A DNA stretch of 35,771 nucleotides, taken from the NCBI GenBank assembly GCA_049684915.1, contig JBAVGO010000161.1:1-35771 (forward strand). Direction: 5' to 3'. The notes beneath the pieces are model-generated. The model did no database searches and had not been told where the DNA came from. It saw nothing but the letters and a program-made list of their open reading frames with translations. The translations under genes were made by a program, and so were the position numbers. This DNA is from GWB2-37-7 sp049684915. GTDB lineage: Bacteria; Bacillota; Clostridia; Lutisporales; Lutisporaceae. Positions 16,220 through 24,334 of this stretch are shown one piece after another. Positions within the stretch are counted from its first letter, which is position 1. Every line of letters begins with the position of its first letter.

Positions 16220-16541
16220 ATATATTCCTTACCTTTTTTAAATTTTATAGTTCTTTTTAGACATTCTTTCACCCTTTAACTTGAGTATATATTACCGTCC
16301 ACTTTTTGTATACTTTTAGTAGCTCAGACTAATTTCCATCTTTTTAATAAGCAAAAATAACTGTTCCTTCTGCTTTACTTTTTGTATGCATTTATGAGAT
16401 TATACTAAAGCCGTTTCCAGTGCTTTATACTAAATATACTTCCAAATTACTCCTTGAGGAGTATGGTTTTTTGTCAAACCATGGCTTATTATGAAGATAT
16501 AGGCAATATCACATTTTGCCACAATTAAGGAGGGAATTAAT
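16220..16541. other. 322-bp gap: divergent promoter region with repeat copy A and two hairpins
   Basis: This gap separates the divergent 207-aa gene (-) and the MotA-like gene (+). Bases 16285-16343 are copy A of a dispersed repeat that recurs at 29558-29616. Two adjacent hairpins, TACTCC/GGAGTA (16448-16463) and ATGGTTT/AAACCAT (16463-16482), lie 60 nt ahead of the MotA-like start and could be a leader structure. No clear sigma-A promoter was found. Confidence 0.5.
16285..16343 (+). repeat. Dispersed intergenic repeat, copy A
   Basis: This segment aligns without gaps to 29558-29616 at roughly three identities in four. Shared blocks include TATATATTAC, CCACTTTTT, CTTTTAG and TCAGACTA. Neither copy codes for protein. 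Confidence 0.5.
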
Positions 16542-17012
16542 ATGTATTTTTTAGGATTGGTTGTATTTATGGTTTTTCTGGTTTGCTCTACCTTGCTTTC
16601 GAATTCTCTTGCTTCATTTATTGATTTACCCAGCATAACTATTACTCTAGCATTTAGCATCCCAATGCTAATGGCGTCAGGTCTTTTCCCAGATTTTATC
16701 AGAGGCTTCAAAATCATGGGACAAAAAATTAATACTTGGTCACTATTTGAACTTAAGAAAACTGAAATTGCTCTACAGCTTATGATAAAGCTGCTACTTT
16801 TTTCAGGTTTATTTGGAAGTATAATTGGGATAGTCTCTATTTTATCAAATTTCAGCGGAATGAGTACAATAGGACCAAATTTGTCCTTGTCCATACTTAC
16901 ATTTTTTTACTCTGTACTTATTGTTTTCATACTTTTACCTGTAAAAGCTAAGGTAAAAGCAATAATACTAGCATTTGAAAAGGAATGTTCTGATGAAGAA
17001 TCAATTAACTAA
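16542..17012 (+). CDS. Miniature MotA-like membrane protein
   Basis: This is a 156-aa membrane protein with predicted TM segments at about 3-22, 33-50, 84-102 and 116-134. Two MotA signatures are visible: FIDLPSITI (26-34), matching the N-terminal xDLPSLLIV of MotA, and residues 88-133 with SGLFGSIIGIVSIL, STIGPNLSLSILTFFY and LLPVKAKV, matching the TM3-TM4 stator core of MotA. The cytoplasmic loop between TM2 and TM3, which in MotA is more than 100 residues and touches FliG, is cut to about 30. It is therefore unlikely to be a flagellar stator. AAGGAGGG precedes the ATG. It overlaps the LuxR-type gene by 20 nt, and no motB is present. Confidence 0.6.
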   Translation: MYFLGLVVFMVFLVCSTLLSNSLASFIDLPSITITLAFSIPMLMASGLFPDFIRGFKIMGQKINTWSLFELKKTEIALQLMIKLLLFSGLFGSIIGIVSILSNFSGMSTIGPNLSLSILTFFYSVLIVFILLPVKAKVKAIILAFEKECSDEESIN

Positions 17013-17640
17013 AACACTAGGATTGCTATGCTATTTAGCAATTGTGAGTTTGTTGTTTGATTTTAACTGGATGCTGGTCTTTAGTCCTAAGCCATTTCTT
17101 TCAGTTATGATAGGAATGATTATATTAACTGCTTCACAGTATAAAAAAGAATATACAAAGGAAGACCTAGCTGTTAGTTTGAAATGGAATCTTCTACTTG
17201 CCAGCTTCCTAACAACACTTATATCCATTCTTTCTTCTACAGCATCTAGGGGTCTGGCTTATATGACCAGTTCGCAGCTAGCCGAGTCGCTATTGCCTAT
17301 GCTTTATGGCAGTATAATTTATCTGATACTCAGTATAGTGCTTAAAGACTCAATAAAAAGCGATATGAACATACAAACTGAAAAGCCTTTAGAAAAAACG
17401 CATGATTTGACAGCTACCATTATAGCAGAACAAGTTTTCAAAGAATTTGAGCTTACCAACAGAGAATTTCATGTTGCCTTAAAGCTTCTAGAGAACATGC
17501 CCAATAAGGAAATTGCAGCTCAGCTCTACATAAGTGAAGCAACAGTAAAAAAGCATATCCAGAACATCTACCAAAAGTTTCGGACAGCTGACCGCAACAG
17601 CTTCAAAGAAATTTACTTTCAAAGTGCAAAAAGAAAATAA
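16993..17640 (+). CDS. Membrane-anchored LuxR-type regulator with MotA-like membrane domain
   Basis: This is a 215-aa protein. About four TM segments occupy residues 5-120, and a soluble LuxR/FixJ-type HTH occupies about 150-205 (LTNREFHVALKLL, MPNKEIAAQLYISEATVKKHI). An in-frame TTG at 16975 exists, but AAAAGGA is 8 nt from the ATG at 16993. The membrane half aligns by eye with the preceding MotA-like protein: FSPKPFLSVMIG with FIDLPSITITL, NLLLASFLTTLISIL with KLLLFSGLFGSIIGIVSIL, and SLLPMLYGSIIYLIL with SILTFFYSVLIVFIL. The two genes overlap by 20 nt and look like duplicated halves of one membrane complex, with DNA binding added to one. The regulated genes are unknown. A strong terminator follows. 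Confidence 0.75.
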   Translation: MKNQLTKTLGLLCYLAIVSLLFDFNWMLVFSPKPFLSVMIGMIILTASQYKKEYTKEDLAVSLKWNLLLASFLTTLISILSSTASRGLAYMTSSQLAESLLPMLYGSIIYLILSIVLKDSIKSDMNIQTEKPLEKTHDLTATIIAEQVFKEFELTNREFHVALKLLENMPNKEIAAQLYISEATVKKHIQNIYQKFRTADRNSFKEIYFQSAKRK

Positions 17641-17696
17641 ATAGATGCCGACTGCCTAAATTAATCTTATAACATAGCAGTCGGCATCTATTTTTT
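17641..17696 (+). terminator. Intrinsic terminator of the MotA-like/LuxR operon
   Basis: ATAGATGCCGACTGC (17641-17655) pairs perfectly with GCAGTCGGCATCTAT (17677-17691) and is followed by six T residues. The stem starts at the stop codon of the LuxR-type gene. Confidence 0.9.
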
Positions 17697-17757
17697 GCTC
17701 TTTCTCATTTGCAAAGCGTTAGTGACAGTGAAGTGAAAAGGATATGTTCAAATCTTA

Positions 17758-17803
17758 GTGCCACAAGCTTACAAATAACCGTCTAAACGTCGAGCCTGGC
17801 ACC
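17758..17803. repeat. REP-like inverted motif GTGCCA/TGGCAC after carB
   Basis: GTGCCA (17758-17763) and TGGCACC (17797-17803) face each other just beyond the carB stop. A related GGTGTCTGGCACC lies at 31970-31982. This may be the carB terminator region or a remnant of a dispersed intergenic repeat. Confidence 0.4.
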
Positions 17804-17806
17804 TAT

Positions 17807-20800
17807 TTATTTACCCATATTATATACATCCATAGCTTTAGTCGCATTATCAAAGCCTAGCTTCTTAGTTACTTCAACTAAAGCACTTACTGTATCTAAT
17901 GTTGTTATTACATTAATATTTTTCTCTATAGCTGCTCTTCTTATAATAAAGCCATCTCTATGGGAATCATTACCCTTCGTCGGTGTATTTATAACAATAT
18001 CCACTTCTCTGTTCTTTATTACGTTAAGAATATTAGGTTCTTCCTCATTTAATTTTCTTACTTCCTTTGCAGCTAATCCCTTGCTTAAAAGGTATTCTGC
18101 TGTACCTTTTGTAGAAATAAAACTGTAACCAAGCTCACTAAGTTGTTTTGCGATTTCTAAGAATTCTTCCTTATCATGATCATTTATAGTTGCAAGCACA
18201 ACTCCCTTTTTCTTTTCAAGCTGCATTCCTGCTGCTATAAACCCTTTGTATAAAGCTTCATCAACATTTTTACCTATACCTAGCACTTCCCCAGTAGATC
18301 TCATTTCTGGACCTAAAGAAATTTCTACTCCAGGAAGCTTTTGAGTTGAGAATACAGGAACCTTTACAGCCACGAGCTCTGGTTCTTTATATATATCTAC
18401 TCCGTAACATAAATCCTTAAGCTTAGCCCCTAGCATAACCTTTGTTGCAAGCTCAACTATTGGCACTCCGCTTACCTTAGAAATATAAGGCACAGTTCTA
18501 CTTGCTCTTGGATTAACCTCTATAACATAGAGTTCTCCTTTATACTCTATAAATTGGATATTTATCATACCATTTATTCCAATACTTTTCGCAAGCAACT
18601 TTGTATATTCAAGAACTTTTTCTTTAATGTTAGCTGACACGTTCTGTGTTGGATAAAGTGTTATACTATCCCCTGAATGTACTCCTGCTCTCTCCAAATG
18701 TTCCATTATTCCAGGAATTAATACATCTTCTCCATCAAAGATTGCATCTACTTCTAATTCCATTCCCATAAGATATTTATCTATTAAAACTGGATTTTTC
18801 TTATCCTTTTCCAAAGCATTATTCAAGTAAAATTCAAGCTCTGTTTGTCTATAGGTAATTTCCATACCCTGACCACCTAATACGAAGGAAGGTCTTACTA
18901 ACACTGGATATCCTAAAATTTCAGCCTCTTTTAATCCTGCTTCAACGGACCAAATAGCCTTACCCTTTGGTCTGTTTATATTCTGCTTTTCAAGTAGTGC
19001 ATCAAACTTTTCTCTATCTTCAGCTAAATCAATTTGTTCTGAGCTAGTACCTAATATTTTTATATTCTTCTCTTGAAGGAATTGAGCAAGCTTTATAGCT
19101 GTCTGACCACCAAATTGAAGAATCACACCATAAGGCTTTTCTTTATCTATTATATTAAGTACCTCTTCTTCTGTTAATGGCTCAAAGTATAGCTTATCAG
19201 AAATATTAAAATCTGTACTTACAGTTTCAGGGTTGTTATTAATTATAATTGTTTCAATTCCTAATTTTCTAAGTGTTTTTACTACTTGAACAGAAGCATA
19301 ATCAAATTCTATACCCTGCCCGATTCTGATTGGACCCGAACCTATTACCACTATTTTCTGTCTGTCACTTACTTCTACTTCATCATACTCATTATAAGTA
19401 GAATAATAATAAGGAGTTATTGCTTCAAACTCACCAGCACAAGTATCTACCATATTGTAAACTGGATATATATCCCATTTTGTTCTTAAGTTATATATTT
19501 CATTAGGGCTTACCTTTAATAAGTCCCCAATACCCTTATCAGAGAAACCCATTCTTTTTAAATCATATAAGTATTCTCTTGATATTTTATCCACAGTTAA
19601 TGTCTTTAGTTCCTCTTCTTTATCCACAATGTTTTTTATCTTCTTAACAAAGAAAACATCTATTCCTGTGATTTGAGAAATCATTTCCACTCTATAATTT
19701 CTTCTTATCATTTCAGCTAATGCAAACATTCTTTCATCATCTGGACTCATTACCCGTTTCTTTAATTCTTCAATGGACAATTTTTTCATCCCATTATGCT
19801 CTAAAGTAAATTGCTTCAACTCAAGAGAACGAATACCCTTTAGGAAAGCTGCTTCAAAATTACTTCCAATTGCCATTACTTCTCCTGTAGCCATCATCTT
19901 TGTCCCAAGCTCTCTGTCTGCACCATAAAACTTATCAAAAGGCCACTTTGGTATTTTAATAACTACATAGTCAAGAGCTGGCTCAAAGCAAGCATAAGTC
20001 TTCTTAGTTACAGCATTTTCAATTTCATCAAGTCCATAGCCAAGAGCTAATTTAGCTGATACCTTTGCAATTGGATATCCAGTAGCCTTAGAAGCCAAAG
20101 CTGAAGAACGACTAACTCTAGGGTTTATCTCAATTACTCCATAATCAAAATTGTCAGGATTAAGGGCAAACTGTACATTACATCCACCTTCAATTCCAAT
20201 ATGGTTAATTATATCTATAGCTGCACTTCTAAGCATCTGATATTCTTTATCTGAAAGGGTCTGGCTCGGTGCTACAACTATACTATCACCAGTATGTATG
20301 CCTACTGGGTCAATATTTTCCATATTGCATACAGTGATACAGTTGCCGAAGCAATCTCTCATTACTTCATACTCAATTTCTTTCCAGCCCTTAACGCTCT
20401 TTTCTACAAGAACTTGACCTATGGTACTAAGCTGAAGCCCTTGACCTAAAATTATTTCTAATTCTTCCTCATTATCAGCTATTCCACCGCCAGAGCCACC
20501 AAGAGTATAGGCTGGTCGTACAATTACAGGGTAGCCTATACTCTTACTCCAGGCTTTACCCGCTTCCATTTCTGTTATAACTTCGCTTTCTATACAAGGC
20601 TGACCTATTTTTTGCATTTCTGCTCTAAAAAGCTCTCTGTCTTCACCTTTTTTTATAGACTCAATAGAAGTACCTATTACCTTAACATTGTATTTATCTA
20701 AAATTCCCTTATCATATAATAAAACAGCTAAGTTAAGACCTGTTTGCCCACCAACTCCTGCAAGTACACTATCTGGTCTTTCTTTTGCAATTACTTTCTC

Positions 20801-21022
20801 CACAAATTCTACTGTTAAAGGTTCAATATATATTTTATGTGCTACTTCCTTATCTGTCATAATTGTAGCTGGGTTACTATTTATAAGGATAACCTCTATG
20901 CCCTCTTCTTTCAAAGCTTCACATGCCTGTGTTCCTGAATAATCAAACTCTGCAGCCTGACCAATTATTATAGGGCCAGATCCAATTACTAATACTTTTT
21001 TTATATCTTTATTTAATGGCAT
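17807..21022 (-). CDS. carB: Carbamoyl-phosphate synthase, large subunit
   Basis: This is the ATP-dependent synthetase subunit that makes carbamoyl phosphate from bicarbonate, ammonia passed on from CarA, and 2 ATP. It is 1071 aa and complete. The carboxyphosphate half begins VLVIGSGPIIIGQAAEFDYSG and has the ATP-grasp segment RPAYTLGGSGGGIAD. The carbamoyl-phosphate half repeats these as VVIGSGPIRIGQGIEFDY and RPSFVLGGQGME. The last 130 residues form the MGS-like allosteric domain (VLATINDHDKEEFLEI, FISTKGTAEYL, NTPTKG), which binds nucleotides such as UMP. The ATG overlaps the carA stop by one base (TAATG), so the subunits are translationally coupled. Control is by the PyrR attenuator ahead of carA. 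Confidence 0.97.
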   Translation of the reverse strand: MPLNKDIKKVLVIGSGPIIIGQAAEFDYSGTQACEALKEEGIEVILINSNPATIMTDKEVAHKIYIEPLTVEFVEKVIAKERPDSVLAGVGGQTGLNLAVLLYDKGILDKYNVKVIGTSIESIKKGEDRELFRAEMQKIGQPCIESEVITEMEAGKAWSKSIGYPVIVRPAYTLGGSGGGIADNEEELEIILGQGLQLSTIGQVLVEKSVKGWKEIEYEVMRDCFGNCITVCNMENIDPVGIHTGDSIVVAPSQTLSDKEYQMLRSAAIDIINHIGIEGGCNVQFALNPDNFDYGVIEINPRVSRSSALASKATGYPIAKVSAKLALGYGLDEIENAVTKKTYACFEPALDYVVIKIPKWPFDKFYGADRELGTKMMATGEVMAIGSNFEAAFLKGIRSLELKQFTLEHNGMKKLSIEELKKRVMSPDDERMFALAEMIRRNYRVEMISQITGIDVFFVKKIKNIVDKEEELKTLTVDKISREYLYDLKRMGFSDKGIGDLLKVSPNEIYNLRTKWDIYPVYNMVDTCAGEFEAITPYYYSTYNEYDEVEVSDRQKIVVIGSGPIRIGQGIEFDYASVQVVKTLRKLGIETIIINNNPETVSTDFNISDKLYFEPLTEEEVLNIIDKEKPYGVILQFGGQTAIKLAQFLQEKNIKILGTSSEQIDLAEDREKFDALLEKQNINRPKGKAIWSVEAGLKEAEILGYPVLVRPSFVLGGQGMEITYRQTELEFYLNNALEKDKKNPVLIDKYLMGMELEVDAIFDGEDVLIPGIMEHLERAGVHSGDSITLYPTQNVSANIKEKVLEYTKLLAKSIGINGMINIQFIEYKGELYVIEVNPRASRTVPYISKVSGVPIVELATKVMLGAKLKDLCYGVDIYKEPELVAVKVPVFSTQKLPGVEISLGPEMRSTGEVLGIGKNVDEALYKGFIAAGMQLEKKKGVVLATINDHDKEEFLEIAKQLSELGYSFISTKGTAEYLLSKGLAAKEVRKLNEEEPNILNVIKNREVDIVINTPTKGNDSHRDGFIIRRAAIEKNINVITTLDTVSALVEVTKKLGFDNATKAMDVYNMGK

Positions 21023-22068
21023 TATTCTACCTCCAAAAACTTATCAAAAATATAATTTACATCTCTTGGCCCTGGACATGCTTCTGGATGAAACTGAACG
21101 CTGTATATTGGTAATTTAGTATGTCTCATTCCCTCAATAGTGCCATCATTCATACTTATATGAGTAGCTATAGTATCCTCTGGCAAAATTTCAACAAAGT
21201 AACCATGATTTTGAGAAGTGATATAAACTCTATTTTCCTCTAAATCCTTAACTGGATGATTGCAACCCCTATGACCAAACTTTAGCTTAGAGGTTTTACC
21301 ACCAAGCGCTAAGGCTAAAAGCTGGTGCCCTAAACAAATTCCAACCACAGGTTTCTTACCAACTAATGACCTTATATTTTCAATTACATCTGTTAAATCC
21401 GCAGGATCTCCAGGGCCATTTGATAAGAAAATTAAATCTGGATTTACTGCTAATACCTCTTCATAAGAAGCACTCGCTGGGAACACTGTTATCTTACAAT
21501 TTCTTTTCTTAAAGGATCGTAATATGTTTGATTTTATTCCAAAATCCATAACTGCTACATGCTTTCCAGAACCTTCTATAGTATATACTTTCTTTGTTGT
21601 AACCTTCTGAACAGCATCTACATTGCTAAAGCTTTGAAGCTTCTGATTTATATATTTTTGACTTAATTCTTCAAGAGTAATAATTCCTTTCATAGTACCG
21701 CTATTTCTTAGTACCTTTGTAAGAGCTCTAGTATCTACTTTTTCTAAAGCCATAATTTTATTATTTTTTAAATAATCCTCAAGCTTTATTTCACATCTGA
21801 AATTATTAGGATACTCGCAAGCTTCTCTTACAATAAAACCCTTAACCTTAGGACTTGTTGATTCCGCATCCTCAAGATTTATACCATAATTCCCTATTAA
21901 AGGATAGGTCATAGTGACTATCTGACCATAATATGAAGGATCTGTAAGCACTTCTTGATATCCTGTCATTCCTGTATTAAACACTACCTCTCCTACAGCT
22001 TCACCTAAATATCCAAAAGCCTTACCTTTAAAGACCATTCCATTCTCTAAAATTAATTTTGCATTCAT
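21022..22068 (-). CDS. carA: Carbamoyl-phosphate synthase, small (glutaminase) subunit
   Basis: This subunit hydrolyses glutamine and channels ammonia to CarB. The N-terminal CPSase domain shows NTGMTGYQEVLTDPSY. The class-I glutamine amidotransferase domain has the nucleophile Cys in VGICLGHQLLALALGG and the His/Glu pair in VQFHPEACPGP. The frame is open for 17 codons upstream (to 22119), but AGGAGG 6 nt ahead of the ATG at 22068 and the family N-terminus MNAKLILENG fix this start, giving 348 aa. The extension would run into the leader terminator hairpin. carAB stand alone here, without other pyr genes, behind a consensus promoter and a PyrR attenuator. Confidence 0.97.
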   Translation of the reverse strand: MNAKLILENGMVFKGKAFGYLGEAVGEVVFNTGMTGYQEVLTDPSYYGQIVTMTYPLIGNYGINLEDAESTSPKVKGFIVREACEYPNNFRCEIKLEDYLKNNKIMALEKVDTRALTKVLRNSGTMKGIITLEELSQKYINQKLQSFSNVDAVQKVTTKKVYTIEGSGKHVAVMDFGIKSNILRSFKKRNCKITVFPASASYEEVLAVNPDLIFLSNGPGDPADLTDVIENIRSLVGKKPVVGICLGHQLLALALGGKTSKLKFGHRGCNHPVKDLEENRVYITSQNHGYFVEILPEDTIATHISMNDGTIEGMRHTKLPIYSVQFHPEACPGPRDVNYIFDKFLEVE

Positions 22069-22080
22069 TATTAACCTCCT

Positions 22081-22141
22081 AAAAATAAAATAAACGGATA
22101 ACAAAGAGAATATTAACATTACTACTCTCTTTGTTATCCGT
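22081..22141 (-). terminator. PyrR-controlled attenuator terminator of carAB
   Basis: ACGGATAACAAAGAGA (22094-22109) pairs with TCTCTTTGTTATCCGT (22126-22141), a 16-bp perfect stem. It is followed on the - strand by TTTATTTTATTTTT, directly before the carA ribosome binding site. It is the off-state of the leader. Confidence 0.9.
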
Positions 22142-22221
22142 AATAGATTCCAGGGTTAATATTTAATTTTTTTATATAATAATACTCGACACAAACAAAC
22201 ATAGTCATAGCTACATTCCCT

Positions 22222-22241
22222 TTCTGGCCTCACAGGACCAA
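22222..22241 (-). promoter_or_regulatory. PyrR-binding loop in the carAB leader
   Basis: The - strand reads TTGGTCCTGTGAGGCCAGAA, matching the conserved PyrR anti-antiterminator core (UCCNGNGAGGYU). It is about 80 nt upstream of the terminator stem. UMP-bound PyrR should stabilise this element and promote termination. Confidence 0.85.
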
Positions 22242-22261
22242 TTTAAAGTGCAATTTTATAA

Positions 22262-22290
22262 ATTATAATGCATATTAATACATTTGTCAA
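22262..22290 (-). promoter_or_regulatory. Consensus sigma-A promoter of carAB
   Basis: The - strand has TTGACA (22285-22290), a 17-bp spacer, then TATAAT (22262-22267): a perfect match in both hexamers and in spacing. It lies about 25 bp beyond the end of the ABC permease gene. Confidence 0.92.
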
Positions 22291-22310
22291 GTATATAGAA
22301 GTGCCCGAAG

Positions 22311-23075
22311 CTATATCTGATTTTTGTTAAAGATTAACACAGAAGCTATAACGCAAGCTGACGCACATAGGGATGTTATCACAATTGGCCATAATAACTC
22401 TGATGCTGCCACCGCATTCGTCAACAGGGCTACATTAAAAGCAGCAAGAGAGATAGGACTATACTTTTGCACGTTTGGCACTATATTGCAAAACATCAAA
22501 ACCCCTATAACAGCGCCTGCTAAAAGCAGACAGCCATAATTGCTCTTTGTCAGTGTCGCCCCTAATAAAAGCAAAGACAATAAAAACAAGCCAAATAACC
22601 AAAGGCAAAATACTGAAAGCAGTAAGTTTGACACTATGTCACCTGGAAAAAGGTATATAGTATATCCCCAAGTAATAATAAATGATGCTGTATAGCTCAA
22701 CGTCCAAATAATTGCCATGCTAGTGAATTTGGAAAGTATAACTGCACTACGTGATAATCCTTTTGTAAGCATGTTAATGAGTGTTCCTCTGGACAACTCA
22801 GTTGATAAGATTCCGCTGAATAGAATAACCGTCAAAAATAAGCCTATCTGCGAAATATTCTTAAAGAACTGTGCCCATGCATCCACAGCCGATGGTTCAA
22901 TGATGGTGATTTTTATGCCTTCCGGCATAAATGAGGAAAGAATCTCGGGTAGTAATTTGGCTGTGAGCGGACTCATCATACCAAAAACAAAAAACACAGT
23001 CAGTATAATGAGCAGCTTATACGTCCTCACGCTTTCAAGGAGTTCTTTTTTTAGAAAAGCGACAAAATTCTTCAT
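22311..23075 (-). CDS. ABC-2 type transporter permease
   Basis: This is a 254-aa integral membrane subunit with about six TM segments: roughly residues 20-45, 75-100, 105-130, 145-175, 180-205 and 225-248. A large extracytoplasmic loop follows TM1 (residues about 40-75). The N-terminus MKNFVAFLKKELLESVRTYKLL is typical of ABC-2 permeases. Its ATG overlaps the ATPase stop by 4 bp (ATGA), so it is the last gene of a three-gene operon. Substrate unknown. Such exporters in Firmicutes often handle peptides, antibiotics or lipids. The cassette looks somewhat richer in G+C than the genes around it. Confidence 0.88.
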   Translation of the reverse strand: MKNFVAFLKKELLESVRTYKLLIILTVFFVFGMMSPLTAKLLPEILSSFMPEGIKITIIEPSAVDAWAQFFKNISQIGLFLTVILFSGILSTELSRGTLINMLTKGLSRSAVILSKFTSMAIIWTLSYTASFIITWGYTIYLFPGDIVSNLLLSVFCLWLFGLFLLSLLLLGATLTKSNYGCLLLAGAVIGVLMFCNIVPNVQKYSPISLAAFNVALLTNAVAASELLWPIVITSLCASACVIASVLIFNKNQI

Positions 23076-23989
23076 TGTACCACCTCCATAAACAGGCTCT
23101 CTAACGTCGGCTCAATGATTTCAAACTTAGCTGGTGTTATTTGTTTTTCTGCAAGCAAATCAATTAAAAATTGTCCACCGCTTTTTATGTCCTGAACCTT
23201 GACGGTTAAGGCATTACCCTCTTGCATGAATTCCACCCCAGGAGATTTTAGCTTCTCACAATTCATAAAATCAGATGCATCGTTGACGCTCATAAAATCA
23301 ATGAAAAAATGGTCATGCTTATGCTTTGATTTTATTTCGGAGAGAGTGCCGGAAAGTGCTAGCTTTCCTTGATGCAGCACAGCAACATTATCACAAATGC
23401 GTTCAACATCCGAAAGAATATGTGTTGAAAAAACAACCGTAGTTTTTCCCTTTACAGTAGACAAGATATCGAGAATTTCCTTTCTACCAATTGGGTCTAA
23501 CGCAGATGTGGGTTCATCGCAAATCAATAATTGAGGTTCATTTAGCAGAGCTTGAGCAATTCCCAGTCGCTGCTTCATGCCTCGTGAAAAACCGCCAATT
23601 CTTTTATTTGCATTTTCAAGCCCTACAAGTGAAAGTAGTTCTTCACTTCTTCCCTTGATTTGTGTTTTAGACAGTCCTGTAATCTCACCGCAAAGCTTAA
23701 GGTATTCCATTGGTTTCATGTACCCATAAAACTCAGGAACGTCTGGGAGATATCCAACCTTACGATTGGTTTTCGTTTCTCCGTAAGTCACCCTTTCACC
23801 GAATACAGTTATACTGCCGCTGGTCGGTTTTAACAATCCAAGTACCATTCTCATCGTAGTTGTCTTGCCTGCACCATTTTTTCCTACAAAGCCAAACACC
23901 GAATGCTCGGGGACTGATAAATCTAAACCACTTATTACATTACTATCTCCGAATTTTTTATAAAGCTGTTTGATTTCCAAAACATTCAT
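23072..23989 (-). CDS. ABC transporter ATP-binding protein
   Basis: This is a 305-aa nucleotide-binding subunit. It has Walker A VGKNGAGKTTT (about residues 34-44), signature GFSRGMKQRLGIAQAL, Walker B LLICDEPTSALDP, and switch His in FSTHILSDVE. The last 90 residues are the extension usual in ABC-2 drug/peptide exporter ATPases (DrrA/BcrA/NatA-like). The signature is FSRG rather than LSGG, which is common in this group. AGGGGTG precedes the ATG, which overlaps the stop of the PLDc_N gene by one base. It energises the permease encoded next. Confidence 0.92.
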   Translation of the reverse strand: MNVLEIKQLYKKFGDSNVISGLDLSVPEHSVFGFVGKNGAGKTTTMRMVLGLLKPTSGSITVFGERVTYGETKTNRKVGYLPDVPEFYGYMKPMEYLKLCGEITGLSKTQIKGRSEELLSLVGLENANKRIGGFSRGMKQRLGIAQALLNEPQLLICDEPTSALDPIGRKEILDILSTVKGKTTVVFSTHILSDVERICDNVAVLHQGKLALSGTLSEIKSKHKHDHFFIDFMSVNDASDFMNCEKLKSPGVEFMQEGNALTVKVQDIKSGGQFLIDLLAEKQITPAKFEIIEPTLESLFMEVVQ

Positions 23990-24189
23990 TAGTCTTCACC
24001 CCTGCCAACAACAAAATATATAATGGGGCCGATAATCTGAATAAGTGCAACTATTAACACCCACATAATTTTATTCCCAAAACGATAATGGGGATGTTTG
24101 AAAATATGGATTAGTGCTGTGAGCACCAGAATGAGCTCCACAACAACTATGGGAATAAGAAAGGGTAAATATTCGATTAGTTTTTCCAT
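23989..24189 (-). CDS. Small PLDc_N-domain membrane protein
   Basis: This 66-aa protein has two TM helices, at about residues 8-30 and 40-62. The short cytoplasmic turn IFKHPHYRFGNKIMW and the ending GPIIYFVVGR match the phospholipase D-nuclease N-terminal (PLDc_N) family. The family is not a nuclease by itself. Stand-alone copies often accompany ABC-2 exporters in Firmicutes. AGGAGG is 7 nt ahead of the ATG. It is the first gene of the exporter operon and is coupled by a TAATG overlap to the ATPase gene, so it is probably an accessory subunit. Confidence 0.85.
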   Translation of the reverse strand: MEKLIEYLPFLIPIVVVELILVLTALIHIFKHPHYRFGNKIMWVLIVALIQIIGPIIYFVVGRGED

Positions 24190-24334
24190 ACTGATACCTC
24201 CTCGTATAATAATTAAAATTGAGTATTATAAATTCTTGGATTTTCACTGCTATAGCATCATACTTTGTTTTTTAGTCTATTAATACATATAACGAATAGG
24301 CAATCGTAAAGTTTCATAATTAATTTATTTGCTT

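Noticed and set aside
16430..16894. 154-codon - strand frame opposite the MotA-like gene
   Set aside because: It is a shadow of a gene with strong ribosome binding site and MotA signatures on +. No family resemblance on -.
16542..17012. Flagellar motor protein MotA
   Set aside because: The cytoplasmic FliG-interacting loop is almost absent and there is no motB. Only the membrane core resembles MotA.
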